A stretch of 64,000 nt of DNA from Bryoerythrophyllum caledonicum (lineage: Eukaryota > Streptophyta > Bryopsida > Pottiales > Pottiaceae): assembly GCA_963971425.1 (NCBI GenBank), contig OZ020514.1, positions 17,953,406 to 18,017,405 of the forward strand. The letters are read 5' to 3'. The notes under the pieces were generated by a model that was not told where the DNA came from, ran no database searches, and saw nothing but the letters and a program-made list of their open reading frames with translations. A program made the translations under genes and the position numbers. Positions 1 through 11,560 of this stretch are shown piece by piece. Position 1 is the stretch's first letter, and each line of letters starts with the position of its first letter.

Positions 1-173
1 TAAGTATGGTTGATCTCTTCTTCCCTAATAATGCTTTTAAATCTCACAATTTTTAATGATCATTGAAGGCCTCCATTGTAACTTCTTATTTGTTTAATTG
101 TGGCAGGCACACTGAGAACTCTCACGTCAAAATAAAATTGGTACACATGTTGTACCGTGTGTAGAAGTATGGG

Positions 174-2181
174 GTGATGGACATCAACAAGTTTAATGAG
201 CTTCTAAGTCGTGAGGGTGTGAAAACATGCCAACAGAGTGCGCAAAAGACTTCGTACTCTATGCCTCTCGACGTAATTTCAAGCTTCATTCTTAAGATTT
301 TCTTCCAATCCCCATACAGATCTAATCGATTAATAGATGAGCTGATAATGAAATTATCAATTGTTAATTATAAATTACTTACGCAACTTCATTGTGAGTC
401 GTTGCAGCAAGAGATTGTTGTTGCGGCTTATGCGACAGTTCGTAAGTACAATGAGGATACACCTGCAGATGAGATTTTTCAGGAAGGTGTGGCATCTGCA
501 ATGAGGAGATCCATTAAGGAATCAACTAAAAAGTTCTACAAAAAGCTATCTAAGATTGTGTCAATAGCAAATCCGGTGCATGGACGTGAGTTCATGCAAG
601 AGGTAATACTCCTTTGCTATTTGGATGGAATGCTTCTCAATCTCTACATATTATATTTAATTTCTAACTACACTCAATTGCTATCTCATAGACAGAGAGG
701 CACTGGAGCTTGTACGTTGTACCAGAGTTGACTTTTGAGAAATTACAGTTGCTTGCTACGGCTAATGCAAGTCCAATTTTCAAGATTAGGTGGTTGAAGT
801 GGCTCAATGCATCTGGACCCACGCGTGAGGCTAGACGATTTCCAGCGCGCCTTGTTAATGAGGATAGACTGATTTTCTTCCTTGCAAAGGCTTATTGATA
901 TGCTAGTGTAAGTAACTTTCGGCTTATTGATTTGATGATCACCATTAATCTATCTTGTTTATGTTTTCCGCTTTATTTCCTCTTCTACTATCCTTGGTTG
1001 TGGTGGAATTTTCTAATGTGCGGAACTCCATTCAATGCGTGGTTGGAAGAAGCCGCCGTCAAGATGTTTGAGTCAATTACTCGCGCTGACAATTTGCCAA
1101 TTGACTGTTCTGCTCCAACTAAGCCGCACACCCTAACGGAATACATTTAAAGCTGGCGAATGAAGCTATGGGATCAGACATATATGGGTAATTTCAAAGG
1201 GGCTCATGCCTTCAAAAAGTCTGATTCATTTAAGGATTTCATAGGTGTTCTTCTTGCTGTCAAGAGGTTGATATTTAGATGCGTCCTGATCTCTCTTCCT
1301 CTATTGTATGTGATTGATGCATTCTACAAATTCTCTACATGTGTTATATTTCAGTATTCATTCCTTGCTTTTGAATTCTTGGCCTTCTTTACGTTATGAT
1401 TGGTAACCTAAACCTTGGTCTTCATCACAATTATCTTACAATTTTCATATTGCTCTAGACTCCCCTACAACTTTATAATTCTCCATATTTTCCAATCATT
1501 CTGCACATATTTCAAGCAAGAACTTTTGCCCAAGAATGCCATTGAGAAAGCAGACTTACCTCCCTTCCTAAGTACATAGTTGGATCAAACCTCCCCCGAT
1601 TGCATGTTCTCCCCAACTCAGCTAAGGAATTGGACCAGTGGACATCTGCAAGCTTGCCCTTGGTACCTCGAATATACTCAAGGGTTTGCTCCACCTGAAG
1701 AAGCTGCTCTATTTAAGTCCTTGAAGGATTTGGCGGTGGTGGAGCCGAAATACGACGAGTTTGCTGGTTTGGATGTAGACGCCAAAGCTCGAGCAATCCA
1801 AAAGTGGGAGGCATCTGCCAAGAGAAAGGTTGACAAATGGGAAGAAGCAAAGAAGAAAACCGAGGATAAGAGATTGAAGAGGCTTTTCAAGTTGGCTGAG
1901 AAAGAACAAGAGAAGGTTGTGAAGAAAGAAACAAAGAGAAAGGTAGAGATGGCAATGCATGAGCCTGCCACTAGCGTTGGCAACATGGTCGACATCTCCT
2001 CCAATTTCTCCCTCACTCAAGAGCGCTGGCTACATGGACTCTCACCAACACCCCGTAACTTGGACCGTGTGTGCCTGACATCAATGAATTAATCCTGAAT
2101 GTTTCTGTTGGTAATCTTGCAAGTACCGCGAGCGGCTCTAGTTCAAAAAGCTTTAGTGATGTCCTCACCTTCATGACCATG
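174..2181 (+). pseudogene. N-terminal part of a broken multi-exon gene, function unknown
   Basis: I do not recognise this part. A 143-codon opening exon (174-602) runs into a GT donor at 603. A 3' splice site at 690-691 restores the same frame into an exon rich in Leu/Arg/Lys that reads to 898. Further coding-like blocks lie at about 1,030-1,270 (with a TAA at 1,148) and 1,510-2,090. The last block includes a Lys/Glu-rich, probably coiled-coil stretch (about 1,770-1,950) and changes frame near 1,700. A reading frame at 2,060-2,181 ends at a GTACGT donor and joins the downstream exon at 2,368. The splice sites, the consistent phase and the direct continuation into the methyltransferase-like exons make one eukaryotic gene likely. 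Frameshifts and stops make it non-functional. It may belong to a mobile element rather than to the host. Confidence 0.4.
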
Positions 2182-2367
2182 GTACGTCCTATTTTCTCTA
2201 TTTTATTGTATTTGACCGCAAATTGATATGGTATATACTGCGGCAATATTTTCATCGCTTGAGTATTGTATGTGTGATGGCTGATCTGGTTAAGCAGACG
2301 TTTCATAGGATTGTTTATTTATAATTTTGAGAGATTAATTTCCTTCTTTCTCGTTTGTTCCTTGCAG

Positions 2368-3690
2368 CATTCTAGTGACAAGGACCGGTATTTCAATAGG
2401 ATTTTGAGTAAGAAGCCTACGGTGGACCTCATACTGGTGGATGTTCCTGAAGGTCTACATGTGCCGAACATCTCCTCTCCGCCTGCACCCATCCCTCTTT
2501 GGAATAGTTGATGCCCGTATTTGACTTCGCTCAAGCAGTCCCCCATGACCATGGTGGAATTTTGGTGATGTATCCTATCAGCCGTGACCACAAATCTAAC
2601 CTACTTGGTTGTTGCATGAAATACGGGTACAAGATTGTCCACCCTTGGATGGGCATGAATCGTCTGCATCTCACTTCGACTGCTGATCCAACAACAACGG
2701 TAATGCTTATCTGATGTTTTTTATTATCTTTCAAAGTTGTCTGTAATCTACTTTGGATTACAATCTGAATTTTTTCGCATACTTCGTTCTTTTGTATATC
2801 TCTCTTGGTGAAAGAGTCTGTTGGAAAATTTTCAATCCAATTTGTCCGATCTCATCATGCGGTTGGCGTCGATGTTGATAAAGACGATTCTATTCAAAAC
2901 TTTTGTGGCCGAGATGACGTAGCCATGAATGGTAACGTGCCATGGCAAGGTCCTCGCAAAAAATCCCGCACTCTCATGCAGATGCTGATTGAGGCATAAT
3001 CTGCACCTGACAACATCATAATGGATTGCACAACGACAAGATGTGAGTCTACCTTTATCTTCTAAGTCTTTTTTTCAATATGAATACTTTATTCAATGTA
3101 ATGTTGCAATGCTCTCATCTTGTACATTGTCTTGTCATAGGGTCCAACATTTATGCTTGTCGTGCTTCACATCGCCACATACTGGCATTCAAAGAGGACA
3201 AGGCTATTTTCGATGCCCTCATTGCTCCAATCATGTGCTCACTAGTAGTTCTCCAAGCAGATTTTCCATTGCCTTCACTAGCTTCTATTGATTTGGATGA
3301 CGACAAAGTACCAGTCCAACGAATCGTGAAGACATCTATATTCAGTAAGTAAGTTTGCCCTTGATTTTCCATTCTTTGAACTATTTAATTAATGTAATTG
3401 TACTCTGATATGTTTTTCAGGTGTTTCTCTAGGCTTGTTGATGAAGTGAGGAATTCCAATATTCCTTTCTTTGAGAATCGTGGATTCTTCCCAAGTTCTT
3501 CCAGACCATTTCAACTATATGTATACGTTGAGGCCCTTTCTAGAGATTTTATGAAGTCTAGGCCAACTTCTAGGGTCCATTACTAGATCCCCGCATTTTA
3601 GAGTTCATCAACGACCACGCCATGGACTCTAATGTGGAGACCTCGGACGACAATTGTAGTTCATCTTCAGTCCACTCGTGTTGAAGTTCT
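2368..3690 (+). pseudogene. Beta-class DNA amino-methyltransferase-like domain (degenerate, intron-split)
   Basis: The exon after the TTGCAG acceptor (2,366-2,367) encodes a VDLILVDVPEGL segment. It matches the position of motif IV (DPPY/NPPY) of N6-adenine/N4-cytosine DNA methyltransferases, but the core is degraded to DVPE. Then come a hydrophobic strand plus GYKIVHPW (2,610-2,650), an NVPWQGPRKKS block (2,935-2,965) and NIIMDCTTTR (3,013-3,042). After an intron (GTGAGT donor about 3,042, CATAG acceptor about 3,140) follows SNIYACRASHRHILAFKEDKAIF. The last parts resemble the motif I region (DPFxGSGT...A...GR...E.D). Motif IV before motif I is the beta-class order, and the motif I glycines are missing. 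TAG/TAA stops at 2,508 and 2,997 and a frame change near 2,510 break the gene. The assignment rests on motif pattern only. Confidence 0.5.
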
Positions 3691-3699
3691 TTCATATTG

Positions 3700-4530
3700 T
3701 AGTTCAACTTTTACTATGCACGGTGCTACTCCATTCATTTGAGATTTTTGATTTCTTTATTATTATAGGTTGTTGCATTTTATGTGCTTTGTAGTCACTA
3801 AATTTGTACTTTGTCTGGCCTATATGAAGCCTTTAAATGGTATTTATGTGTTTTTTTTATCATCTCGCAATTTTTTTGTTTGAATTTTTGATATATAACT
3901 TGCAATTGTTATTATTAATATATATGCATCTCAATCTTATGTGACTTAATTCAGTTCACAATTTCATCAGTTTTAACTTTCACGGCCATAGGTCAAACTT
4001 TGATAGTCAAGTTTCTTATCTTCAATTTTTATTTTGTAATAGAATCCACGGTTATACGTGACCGTTCTTCTTTTTAGAATTCATATTTTTTTCCAAAAAA
4101 TCTTTGCTTCTCTCTCACTTTTCCATGCTCTATGCTCCATGCTCCATGCTCTACGCTCGTGCTTCACACTCACATACTAGCATTCTCCTATTTCGGTTGT
4201 GGCCGGATGGATCTAGGCGTATAGTTCTTAAGCCATATTAGAAGGTTTTTTTGGTACGGCAAATACATTAAGACCTTGGACATTTTGGTGTTGAGCAAAC
4301 TCATTCCATGTTGCACAACTAGAATTGGTGGACCAAAAGGTACCAACTCTTTGCCACTTATTTTTCACAGCAAAAAGTCTGTGATTTCGTTAGACCCAAC
4401 TTCAAGACCATGTCAATAGAGTTGCAACCCTTGCTTGTCGGTCCGTGGATTTTTTCCAGGCCGCTTTTTGTCACCCCAATTAAAGCTATATACGTGTTGG
4501 TGATGGTGGAGCAATTTAGCAAGCTGACCT
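3700..4530. other. Gene-free AT-rich spacer
   Basis: AT-rich sequence with no coding block I can recognise. A short run of near-repeats of the word ATGCTC/ATGCTCC occurs at about 4,126-4,155. The part just upstream of 4,535 should hold the start of the copia Gag, but no Gag motif or 5' LTR can be made out. Confidence 0.5.
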
Positions 4531-4534
4531 CACC

Positions 4535-6429
4535 ATGGAGTTTGTGGTTGCACCGATGATGCACGTAGTATCTAAGCGCAAGGAGAAGGAGGCGCGTGGC
4601 GATGATGTGACCTTAGTATCAAGGGAAAGCAAGAGGGGCAGCTCATCCTCACGTGGCAAGCCCAAGGTATGTAACAATTGTGGCAAACCGGACCATTTTG
4701 CACAAAATACTTCCAGTCAAAAGAATGGGAGCAGGACAAACCTAAACCAAGTAAAGGAGAAGGAGGATGCCAACCATGCCAAGGAGGACAACGACTATGC
4801 ATTTGCATCTCACGATGGACCTCATTCCAAATTCATGTGTAAGTGGATTTTGGATTCGGGCGCCACAAAATACATGATACCACATCGGGCATCATTTCAT
4901 ACGTTTGAGGTAATTCCATCACGCAACGTGCGCTTGAATGATGATAGTGTTGTGGATGCAATTGGATTTGGTGCCATTGTTGTCAAATCGCTCGTGAAGG
5001 GGCGTTTGAAGAGGATGACAATTAGAAATGTCTTTTATGTGCCCAAGTTGCAAGCAAACTTGCTCTCGATGAGCAAGCTTGTGTCAATCAATATGAAGGT
5101 GCAATTCAATGTAGAGGGGTGCTCAATGATGGCACCAAATGGAGATATACGTGCGGTAGCAACTCGTGAAGACAACTTATACCAAGTGGCCTTCACCAAG
5201 GTGTATCAGGCGGATGCGGCAAATTTGGCACAACCATGAAGCAAGAATGGCGCCATGGAGCTTTGGCATGGTCAACTTGGTCATTTGAAGGTTAGGAGCG
5301 TGCATTTGCTTCAAAGCATGGTAAATGGCATGACCTTTGGCAAAGATGAGTCATCTATACCATTTTCTGAAGGGTGTGTGCAAGGCAAGCAACATAGAGC
5401 ATCATTTCCAAGGGATGGAGGGTCTCTTCCACAAAGCCTTTGGAGATTGTACATTCAGATGAGTGCGGCCCCATGAGGACCACGTTGATTGGCGGGGCAA
5501 GGTACTTTGTGACCTTCATTGATGAATTTTCAAGGAAGGTGTGATTGTACACGTTGAAGACAAAGGAAGAGTGCCTTGAGAAGTTGAAGGAGTTCAAGGC
5601 GCTTGCGGAGAAGCAATCGTAGCACATGATTAAGGTGTTTTGGCTCCGACAATGGTGGAGAGTCCATCTCCAAGGCATTTCAAGGCTACTTGAAGCATCA
5701 CGGCATCAAAAGGAAACCATCAACACCGTACACGCTCGAGCAAAACGGAGTGGCCGAGCAAACTATCAGCACCATTGTGGAGATGGCAAGGAGTATGATC
5801 CATGGCCAACGGCTCACGCTTGCTTTTTGGGCAGAAGCGGTGACTAATGGGGTGTACATCTGCAATCAGTGTCTGACAAGGGCGTTTGTCACCATGACAC
5901 CACAAGAGGCTTGGAGCGGCGGCTAGCCATGCATTGCACATATGTGTATGTTTGGATGCATTGCATATGCAATGGTGCGGGATGCATAGAGGGGTAAACT
6001 TGATGCAAAAAACACAGACAATGGATGGTGAAGAAGAAGGTGCAGCTGTTGGGCCTTCAACAACACCTACATCAACATCAAGTAGTGATGAGGATAGTAA
6101 GAACACTTAAGGGCCACGATATCCAAGAAAGGATCGGCGGCCGCCTGGAGAGTTGTTGATGACCGACATCTTGCCGCAACATGAAGTGGAGCAGGCCAAG
6201 GAGGCCACTGTGGAGGATCCATTGAACGTGTGCAAAGCCACGCAATCCGAGGATATGAGCAAGTAGGAGGCGGCCATGCAAGAGGAGTATGACTTGCTCA
6301 TGACAAATAAACTTGGAGGTTGATTCCCCTTCCTAAGGGTCGCAAGAGGGTCAGTTGTAAGTAGGTGTTTTGCACAAAGAAGGATGCTTCGGTTCAAGTT
6401 GTGTGCTACAGCGTACAGTTGGTGGCAAA
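4535..6429 (+). pseudogene. Ty1/copia retrotransposon, 5' part (Gag knuckle, protease, integrase, start of RT)
   Basis: The first 234 codons hold a CCHC-type zinc knuckle (CNNCGKPDHFAQN, with the last Cys lost), then the aspartic protease core WILDSGATKYM at about 4,850. A GAG-pre-integrase segment (ELWHGQLGHLKV) starts at 5,255. The integrase core is broken by stops and frame changes, but its C-terminal part is clear at 5,690-5,926 (STPYTLEQNGVAEQT, with the catalytic-type Glu in NGVAEQT). From 6,240 come an EAAMQEEYDLLMTNK block and the PLPKGRKRVSCK block that begins copia reverse transcriptase. The domain order protease-integrase-RT is diagnostic of Ty1/copia. The frame stops abruptly at 6,429, where a large insertion begins, and the remainder lies at 30,683-31,995. 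Decay is heavy and the element cannot be autonomous. Confidence 0.85.
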
Positions 6430-6440
6430 CTGAGTTGTCA
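6422..6440. repeat. Left target-site duplication and terminal inverted repeat of the 24-kb insertion
   Basis: GTGGCAAA (6,422-6,429) belongs to the copia RT reading frame and is followed by CTGAGTTGTCA (6,430-6,440). The far end shows TGATAACTCAG followed by ATGGCAAA. The duplication is 7/8 identical and the inverted ends are 10/11 identical. Confidence 0.6.
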
Positions 6441-6640
6441 GGACGGTGGACGTCCTTGATGTCCAGACGTTGAAACTCTGGAAGTCTTCTGCCACCCGAG
6501 GACGTCCTGTGATATCTTGGATTCTGGGTGGTTTACTCTAATGTGAAACCTAAAAGGCTGTCCGCCTTGCGGACGGCTCGTGGCTGTCCGCTTGGCAGAG
6601 CACTTGGCGGAGGACTTCCGCCTTGTCCGCCACGCCTCTG
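6439..6640. repeat. GGACG/CCGTCC-rich subterminal repeat cluster (left)
   Basis: About 200 bp with many copies of GGACG or CGTCC in both orientations, including the hairpin-like GTCCGCCTTGCGGAC at about 6,561. It is GC-rich against an AT-rich surround and lies immediately inside the left end of the 24-kb insertion. Similar clusters occur at 9,735-9,835, 23,230-23,450 and 30,305-30,655. Short GC-rich words repeated in both orientations near the ends are typical of hAT subterminal binding sites; that role is inferred. Confidence 0.45.
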
Positions 6641-6907
6641 ATCTTGCAACGGTCACCAACTTTTAAGTGGCAAAGATTATTTTTGGTTTCTATGGCCCAT
6701 GGGTATAAAAAGGACGAGAGATGACGCCTTGGTTCACTTCTAAACTTTCATTTCCCAAGGGCTATGAGCTGCATTTTGCATCCACTGCTTGGTGATTATT
6801 AAGTTTGGAAGTTGGAGGTATTGGAGTTTCTTTAGAAACTTATGACACCTTATTTTCCTCATACCGCATATTACATTCATTCATTGGAAGATATTTAACT
6901 CATCAAA

Positions 6908-8511
6908 ATGGCTACAAAGCCTTGGTCTCCTTGGTACTCGGAAATAACAGTAATTCAAGGGAAAAAGACTGATTTTCTTAATTGCAGTCTTTGTTCCCGC
7001 TTTTTTTGCAAGAAGGCTTAAACGGCAACTTAGTCTTTTTGGTTACAAAGAAGTTCTTGACAAGTGCGACAGTGGTGTTGGCATGTGCACGAGACTGACA
7101 CTGCATACTCATAGTCTTTTTCAGAAATTGTGCTGGTCATTATCCTGGACATAACGGAGAGCTTTTCCTGTGAACATTGTGTCACCCTAACCATGAAAAT
7201 TGTGTCTCTCGCAGAACATAGCACACCTACATCACAGGTGGGGATTCATGTGTAGGATCCACCCTAGTTCCCTATGCAATCTCTGAAACAAATAAGGTTG
7301 CATCAATCATTTCCCACACTGATGAAACATGAAGGTATAGTTGGCATCCTTCCTCGATTGATAAGGGAATCCTAGTTGTCCAAGGGATTTCAAGAAGTAG
7401 AGCGACAAGAGCTAAATAAAGTGAGGGTTGAGCTTTTACACCAGTCCAATGTTTTGTTTGCAGTAGCACATAGTGTTGCATTCAAGAAAGTTGTGATGAA
7501 GAGCGTTGCTTTCAAAAAATCTTATGTTTCGCCGTCTTACCATGACATTCAAACAAGGTTGTTGGTACAAGCAAAGGCTGATTTGGAAGCCGATCTAAAT
7601 AGTAGAATGGAGGAGAGTGTTCAAAACTTTGGAAGAACTCTAGCCTTGGACGGATGAAGCTCTGTAACTAGTCGCCCTTTGTGCAATGCAATGCTTGTTT
7701 TTCCTCTCGGAGAGCTTTTCTTGGGATCAGTTGATACCACCGGGAACGAAAAGACTCTTGAGTACATGGCATCTATTATTGACAAGTTTATTGATAAGGT
7801 TGGCCCCCGTAATATTGTTCAAGTCTATACTGATAATGCGAGTGCAATGCTCAAGGCAGGACGGTTAATCACAAAGAAATATCCACACATATAGAGTCAA
7901 GGATGTGCAACACATGCCATGGACTTATTTTTGGAGGATTGGAGAAGATAACATGGATAAGAGACGCTCTAGGAAAGGCTAGGCAGTTGGTGAGGGTTGT
8001 GAAGAATCGACAAATGTCCGTTGTGTTTTGTAGACACGAGGCAAAGTTCAGTTTGTTGTTGCTGGGGTCACCTAGATTTGCATCCAATTTCATGATGGTA
8101 GATTGCTTGTTGAAGGTCAAAGAAGAATTAGAGCAAAGTATTGTTGATCCCGACTAATTGGCGCATGTGACAAACCTTAGAGATAAACGTAAAGACAAAG
8201 CACGGACCTTGTCTTAGGACATCAAAAGAGTTGTTCTTGACATACACTTTTGAGAACGATGTACAAACTTTTGGAAGACGGTAGCACCTGTAGTATACGC
8301 TTTGAGAAAATTTGATGCTAAAGAACAATGTATGGGGAAGATTTTGCTCATCCTCCGCAATCTTGAGAAGCATGTTCAAGCTCTCTCTTCATTCGCTCCG
8401 GCATCACCTTCTTTTTTTACCTTTGCAAATGCTTTAGCCCATTGCACATCAAAGCCAAACAACTCCTTTAACTCATCCTTGTTTAGCATGATTGTCAGTA
8501 TTTTGCGATGA
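6908..8511 (+). pseudogene. hAT-superfamily transposase, DUF659 type (degenerate)
   Basis: A possible start at 6,908 opens MATKPWSPWYSEITV with a short CSLCSRFF segment that could be the remains of a BED zinc finger. The block 7,376-7,657 contains VSPSYHDIQTRLL. The block 7,665-7,894 contains RPLCNAMLVFPLGELFLGSVD and GPRNIVQVYTDNASAM, the conserved core of DUF659, where VYTDNA carries the presumed catalytic Asp. After a frame change, GCATHAMDLFLED and KITWIRDALGKAR (about 7,900-7,975) and SPRFASNFMM (about 8,070) follow the DUF659/hAT order. The C-terminal dimerisation domain is not visible here. Stops at 7,655 and 7,892 and several frameshifts make it dead. It probably belongs to the element that split the copia copy. 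Confidence 0.75.
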
Positions 8512-9429
8512 AAAATATAATATTTTTTGCGGTCATGGAATCAACAAGGTGTGGTTCTAATCTTGTTGGCATTGTAGTACTTGGCCCAACATTAGTTGCC
8601 TCTTCAGTGTTACTTTCTAGCGTTTAAATCTTTGTAAAGGAAGGTTTTGCACACTCAATAGTCTTAACTTCTAGTTGAGGAGTAACAATGTCTTCTCCTC
8701 CACCCAATCTAGTATCCTAAACACCTATTTCCATAGGATCATTGCCTATCTTCTCGTCCACGTACACTATTGGAGAAATTGTTGGCAATATGTTGGCCAC
8801 CACGTTCTCTAATTTCTTGTGGGACTTTTATTTTATCGTCTCATCATCTAGATGCTCCTTCGAACATTGAATGCTATCTAGATGCTCTTTTAAACATTGA
8901 ATGCCATTGTGCTCTGTTTGTGTTGTTGGAAGTACGTCCTTTATCTTAGGTTTTGGATGTCGTAGACTACCTCCATGAGTTGTCTTCGTCAGTTGTTCCA
9001 AATCGTTCTTTGTAGCAACTGATTTCTAATTATATAAATCAGGAGTATGCTTCTGAGTCCTTGCAATCTTAAGTAGAAACTGTGCAGTAGTTGGGAACGT
9101 GGTCCAATCCACCTTCTTTTTCAATATCAACTCGATATATACCATTGATACTAAGCTGTAATTAAAGAACTCCTTACTTCTAGGACAATCTCCAAATAAA
9201 GCCAGCCATACCTCCTTTGTTCGATGATTGAAATGATCATTTTGCACATCCAAAGTCTGCATACAAAATCCCTAGTATGACTCTGGTGGCAACCTCTAGA
9301 CAACACTTTATCAATGTGATACATTTTTACGTATTTCTTGCACGTTTTGAATGTCAAGAAATCCTCCATTTCCATTTTCCAATTGTCCTCTGCTTTCATG
9401 TCCTCATTATTCGAAATCTCCCCTTCCAA
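8500..9429 (-). pseudogene. Unrecognised degenerate ORF
   Basis: On the minus strand a reading frame from 9,429 (MEGEISNNEDM) shifts near 9,262 into a second frame that continues to about 8,500, interrupted only by isolated stops. It is Lys/Glu-rich and hydrophilic. It contains a short internal duplication (CLKEHLDS / CSKEHLDD, about 8,850-8,905). I see no known domain. Persistence of one frame over more than 700 bp suggests an old coding sequence, perhaps an accessory gene of the surrounding insertion. Confidence 0.3.
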
Positions 9430-9734
9430 AACGTGAGCAACTCCTTTCTATTTAATCCTCTACTTCAAGCCCGCGTTTCCACTCAAGTCTAGGTCTACGT
9501 GCGCCGTCACCTCTTCTGCTGACATGGTAGCTAATATATTTCATAATACACTTATAATGTTTGCCTTGTTCTTGTATGAATCCCACAATTGAAAAAACAC
9601 TAAAGGCGTCTACTGTGTAGCACAGGTGGACCCCCACCACTTCACCAAGTAGGAGCAACAAGTACAAAGGCAATTCCTACTTGAATAGCGAAGAGTAGAA
9701 GTGAAGAGAGAAAGGATGGCAATCAGCTTCCAAA

Positions 9735-9835
9735 GGAGGACGGCTAGACCTAGAGTCGCGGTCGTTCAAAGCAGCGGACGGCCCGACTGCCTGTTCATTT
9801 GGGCGGAGGGCCAAACCTTAACCGCCCGTCTGACC
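9735..9835. repeat. GGACGG/CCGTC-rich GC block
   Basis: A short GC-rich block with GGACGGCTAG, GCGGACGGCCCGAC, GGGCGGAGGG and CCGCCCGTCTG. The words match those at 6,439-6,640, and together the two blocks flank the hAT-like coding remnant. Confidence 0.35.
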
Positions 9836-9934
9836 AAAATCAATTTTCTCTACTTCTTAGACTAGAATCCTTCCAAATTTGCCAATTCACCGAATGCGTT
9901 TTTTGTGAACTTACTATGTTTGCGACCAATAATC

Positions 9935-10450
9935 CGAATGATTAATAAGAAGGTTAACACCACATATTGTTGTGAAAAAATTGAAAGTGAAATATGTAAA
10001 GAAATCTAGGTTTTATGTGGGAAAAAAATATGTTTTTTTGGAACCTTGCCTGACAATGAGTGACAATGTGTAAAAAAGTTTGACTTGGGTTGGTATGACA
10101 ATTTTTACTAAAGACAATAAATTTTTTTGACAATATGAAGGGAAACAATATTACCTGCGAATATTGGAATCTCACATTCAATAGAGTGTCCTAGCAGAAG
10201 TTTTTGGAGGTGCCCAAGGTGCCCGCTCTCTTCATATGAAATTCAAAACGCTATAACTTTTCTATCAAATGCCGGATTTAGGAAATAATTTTTTTCACTA
10301 AGGTCTTGGTAATGCCTTTCTACATTAAAAATTTCAAAGAGGAATGTTGGAAATTGACACCATAAGAACCTGACCAAAGGTTCCAAAGGCCCATTTTTGA
10401 CTCTTGGTCCTTTAGGGGTTGAATAAGTCTAAACTAAAATCATACGGTTA
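9935..10450 (+). repeat. Non-coding repeat family, distant copy
   Basis: AT-rich sequence aligning by eye with 26,830-27,310. Shared stretches include TGCCCGCTCTCTTCAT, ACATTAAAAATTTCAAAGAG and AATCTCACATTC in the same order and spacing. No coding capacity is visible. The downstream part (10,450-11,000) continues AT-rich and gene-free, with the TTGCACTAC motif also found in the other copies. Confidence 0.65.
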
Positions 10451-11012
10451 AGTTTGGAAAGTAAAAGCTTTTGTTTCCTTTCTTGCTCATTGCACTACAA
10501 CAAGTTGTTCTAAAGTGTTATTGGCGTAGAAATGCCTTGTTGTCTTTGGGATTAATACAAAAAACCACAAAATGAAGATGAAATACATGCTTTAATGCAC
10601 AATAATGTTTAATGTAGGTCATTCACGATGTCCAGTAAACTACTACACTCCATGCTTTTCATTCTATGAAGAATTATCAATTGCTATTCTCAAAAATGTT
10701 GATTTCCATGAATGAAAGTTTTATACATGTTGATTCTTGAAGGTGATGTTTTACAATACCCAAAAGGCAATATAAAATAAGTTTGGCTTCATTCCAACTT
10801 TTGTTTAAACACATTTGAATTTTGCCCACTTATGCTCACTGTATGTTTTTTCAACGAAAGTGACTCGAAATTGGACATTGTTTTTTGGTCACAATATATA
10901 GAATCTAACAAGTCTTGAGGATGCCAAAAATAAAATTCCTCTCTTTCATAAAAACTAGCACGTCAACCCAAGTCACATAGTTTCACATAATGTTGGGCAA
11001 GGTATCCATAAT

Positions 11013-11560
11013 GTTGTCAGGTTCGGCGCGTTGGAGGGTTTGTGGAGGTTGGTTTATGCGTTGTAAACCAACTAGGAGGTTAAACGGCCCAAGGAAGACC
11101 TAGACTCTAGCTCTAGTTAGTAATTAGAGTTAGTATTAGAGTCTTTTGACTTTTAGGGCCTTGGTGGTGTCTTTTGACACCTCATTTGGGACTTGGAGTC
11201 CAAATGACCTCCACGTGTAGTGTGGGGAGACTCACCTTTCTCAAGTTGAGTCTCCCATGTGATGGAGTGAGAGAGTGCGTGCGTGCGTGCACTTCTTAAA
11301 CTTCATTGTTATTATGCGACCATTCTTTAAGAATGGCATTGGCTTGACTATGTGTAGTTTATGAGTATTTTCTACTTGTTTATTACTTGAGAAAGATCAT
11401 CACTAAGATATGAGTGTATTCCTAGTGATTTAGTAACACTTAAAACCCTCAAAATGTTGTGTTTAGGGTGTTTTTGAGCAATGTTTTAGTGCTGAAATTT
11501 TTGTTGCAAAAGCTCAAGCATACTTAGAAGTGAAAGGGATGAATGTTATGGATAAGGTTG
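11013..11560. other. Possible LTR-like segment, no gene
   Basis: Begins TGTTGTCAGGTTCGG and contains CCACGTGTAGTGTGG, a short (GTGC)n run and several CTCATTTGGGACTTGGAGT-like words. The composition resembles a plant LTR, but no second copy exists in the window. The following 11,560-12,300 is GC-richer and contains nothing I can name. Confidence 0.15.

Noticed and set aside
6439-9832. hAT element bounded by CAGGACGG (6,439) and CCGTCTG (9,832)
   Set aside because: The flanking 8 bases do not match, and the copia frame does not resume after 9,832. The 6,430-30,682 boundaries fit much better.
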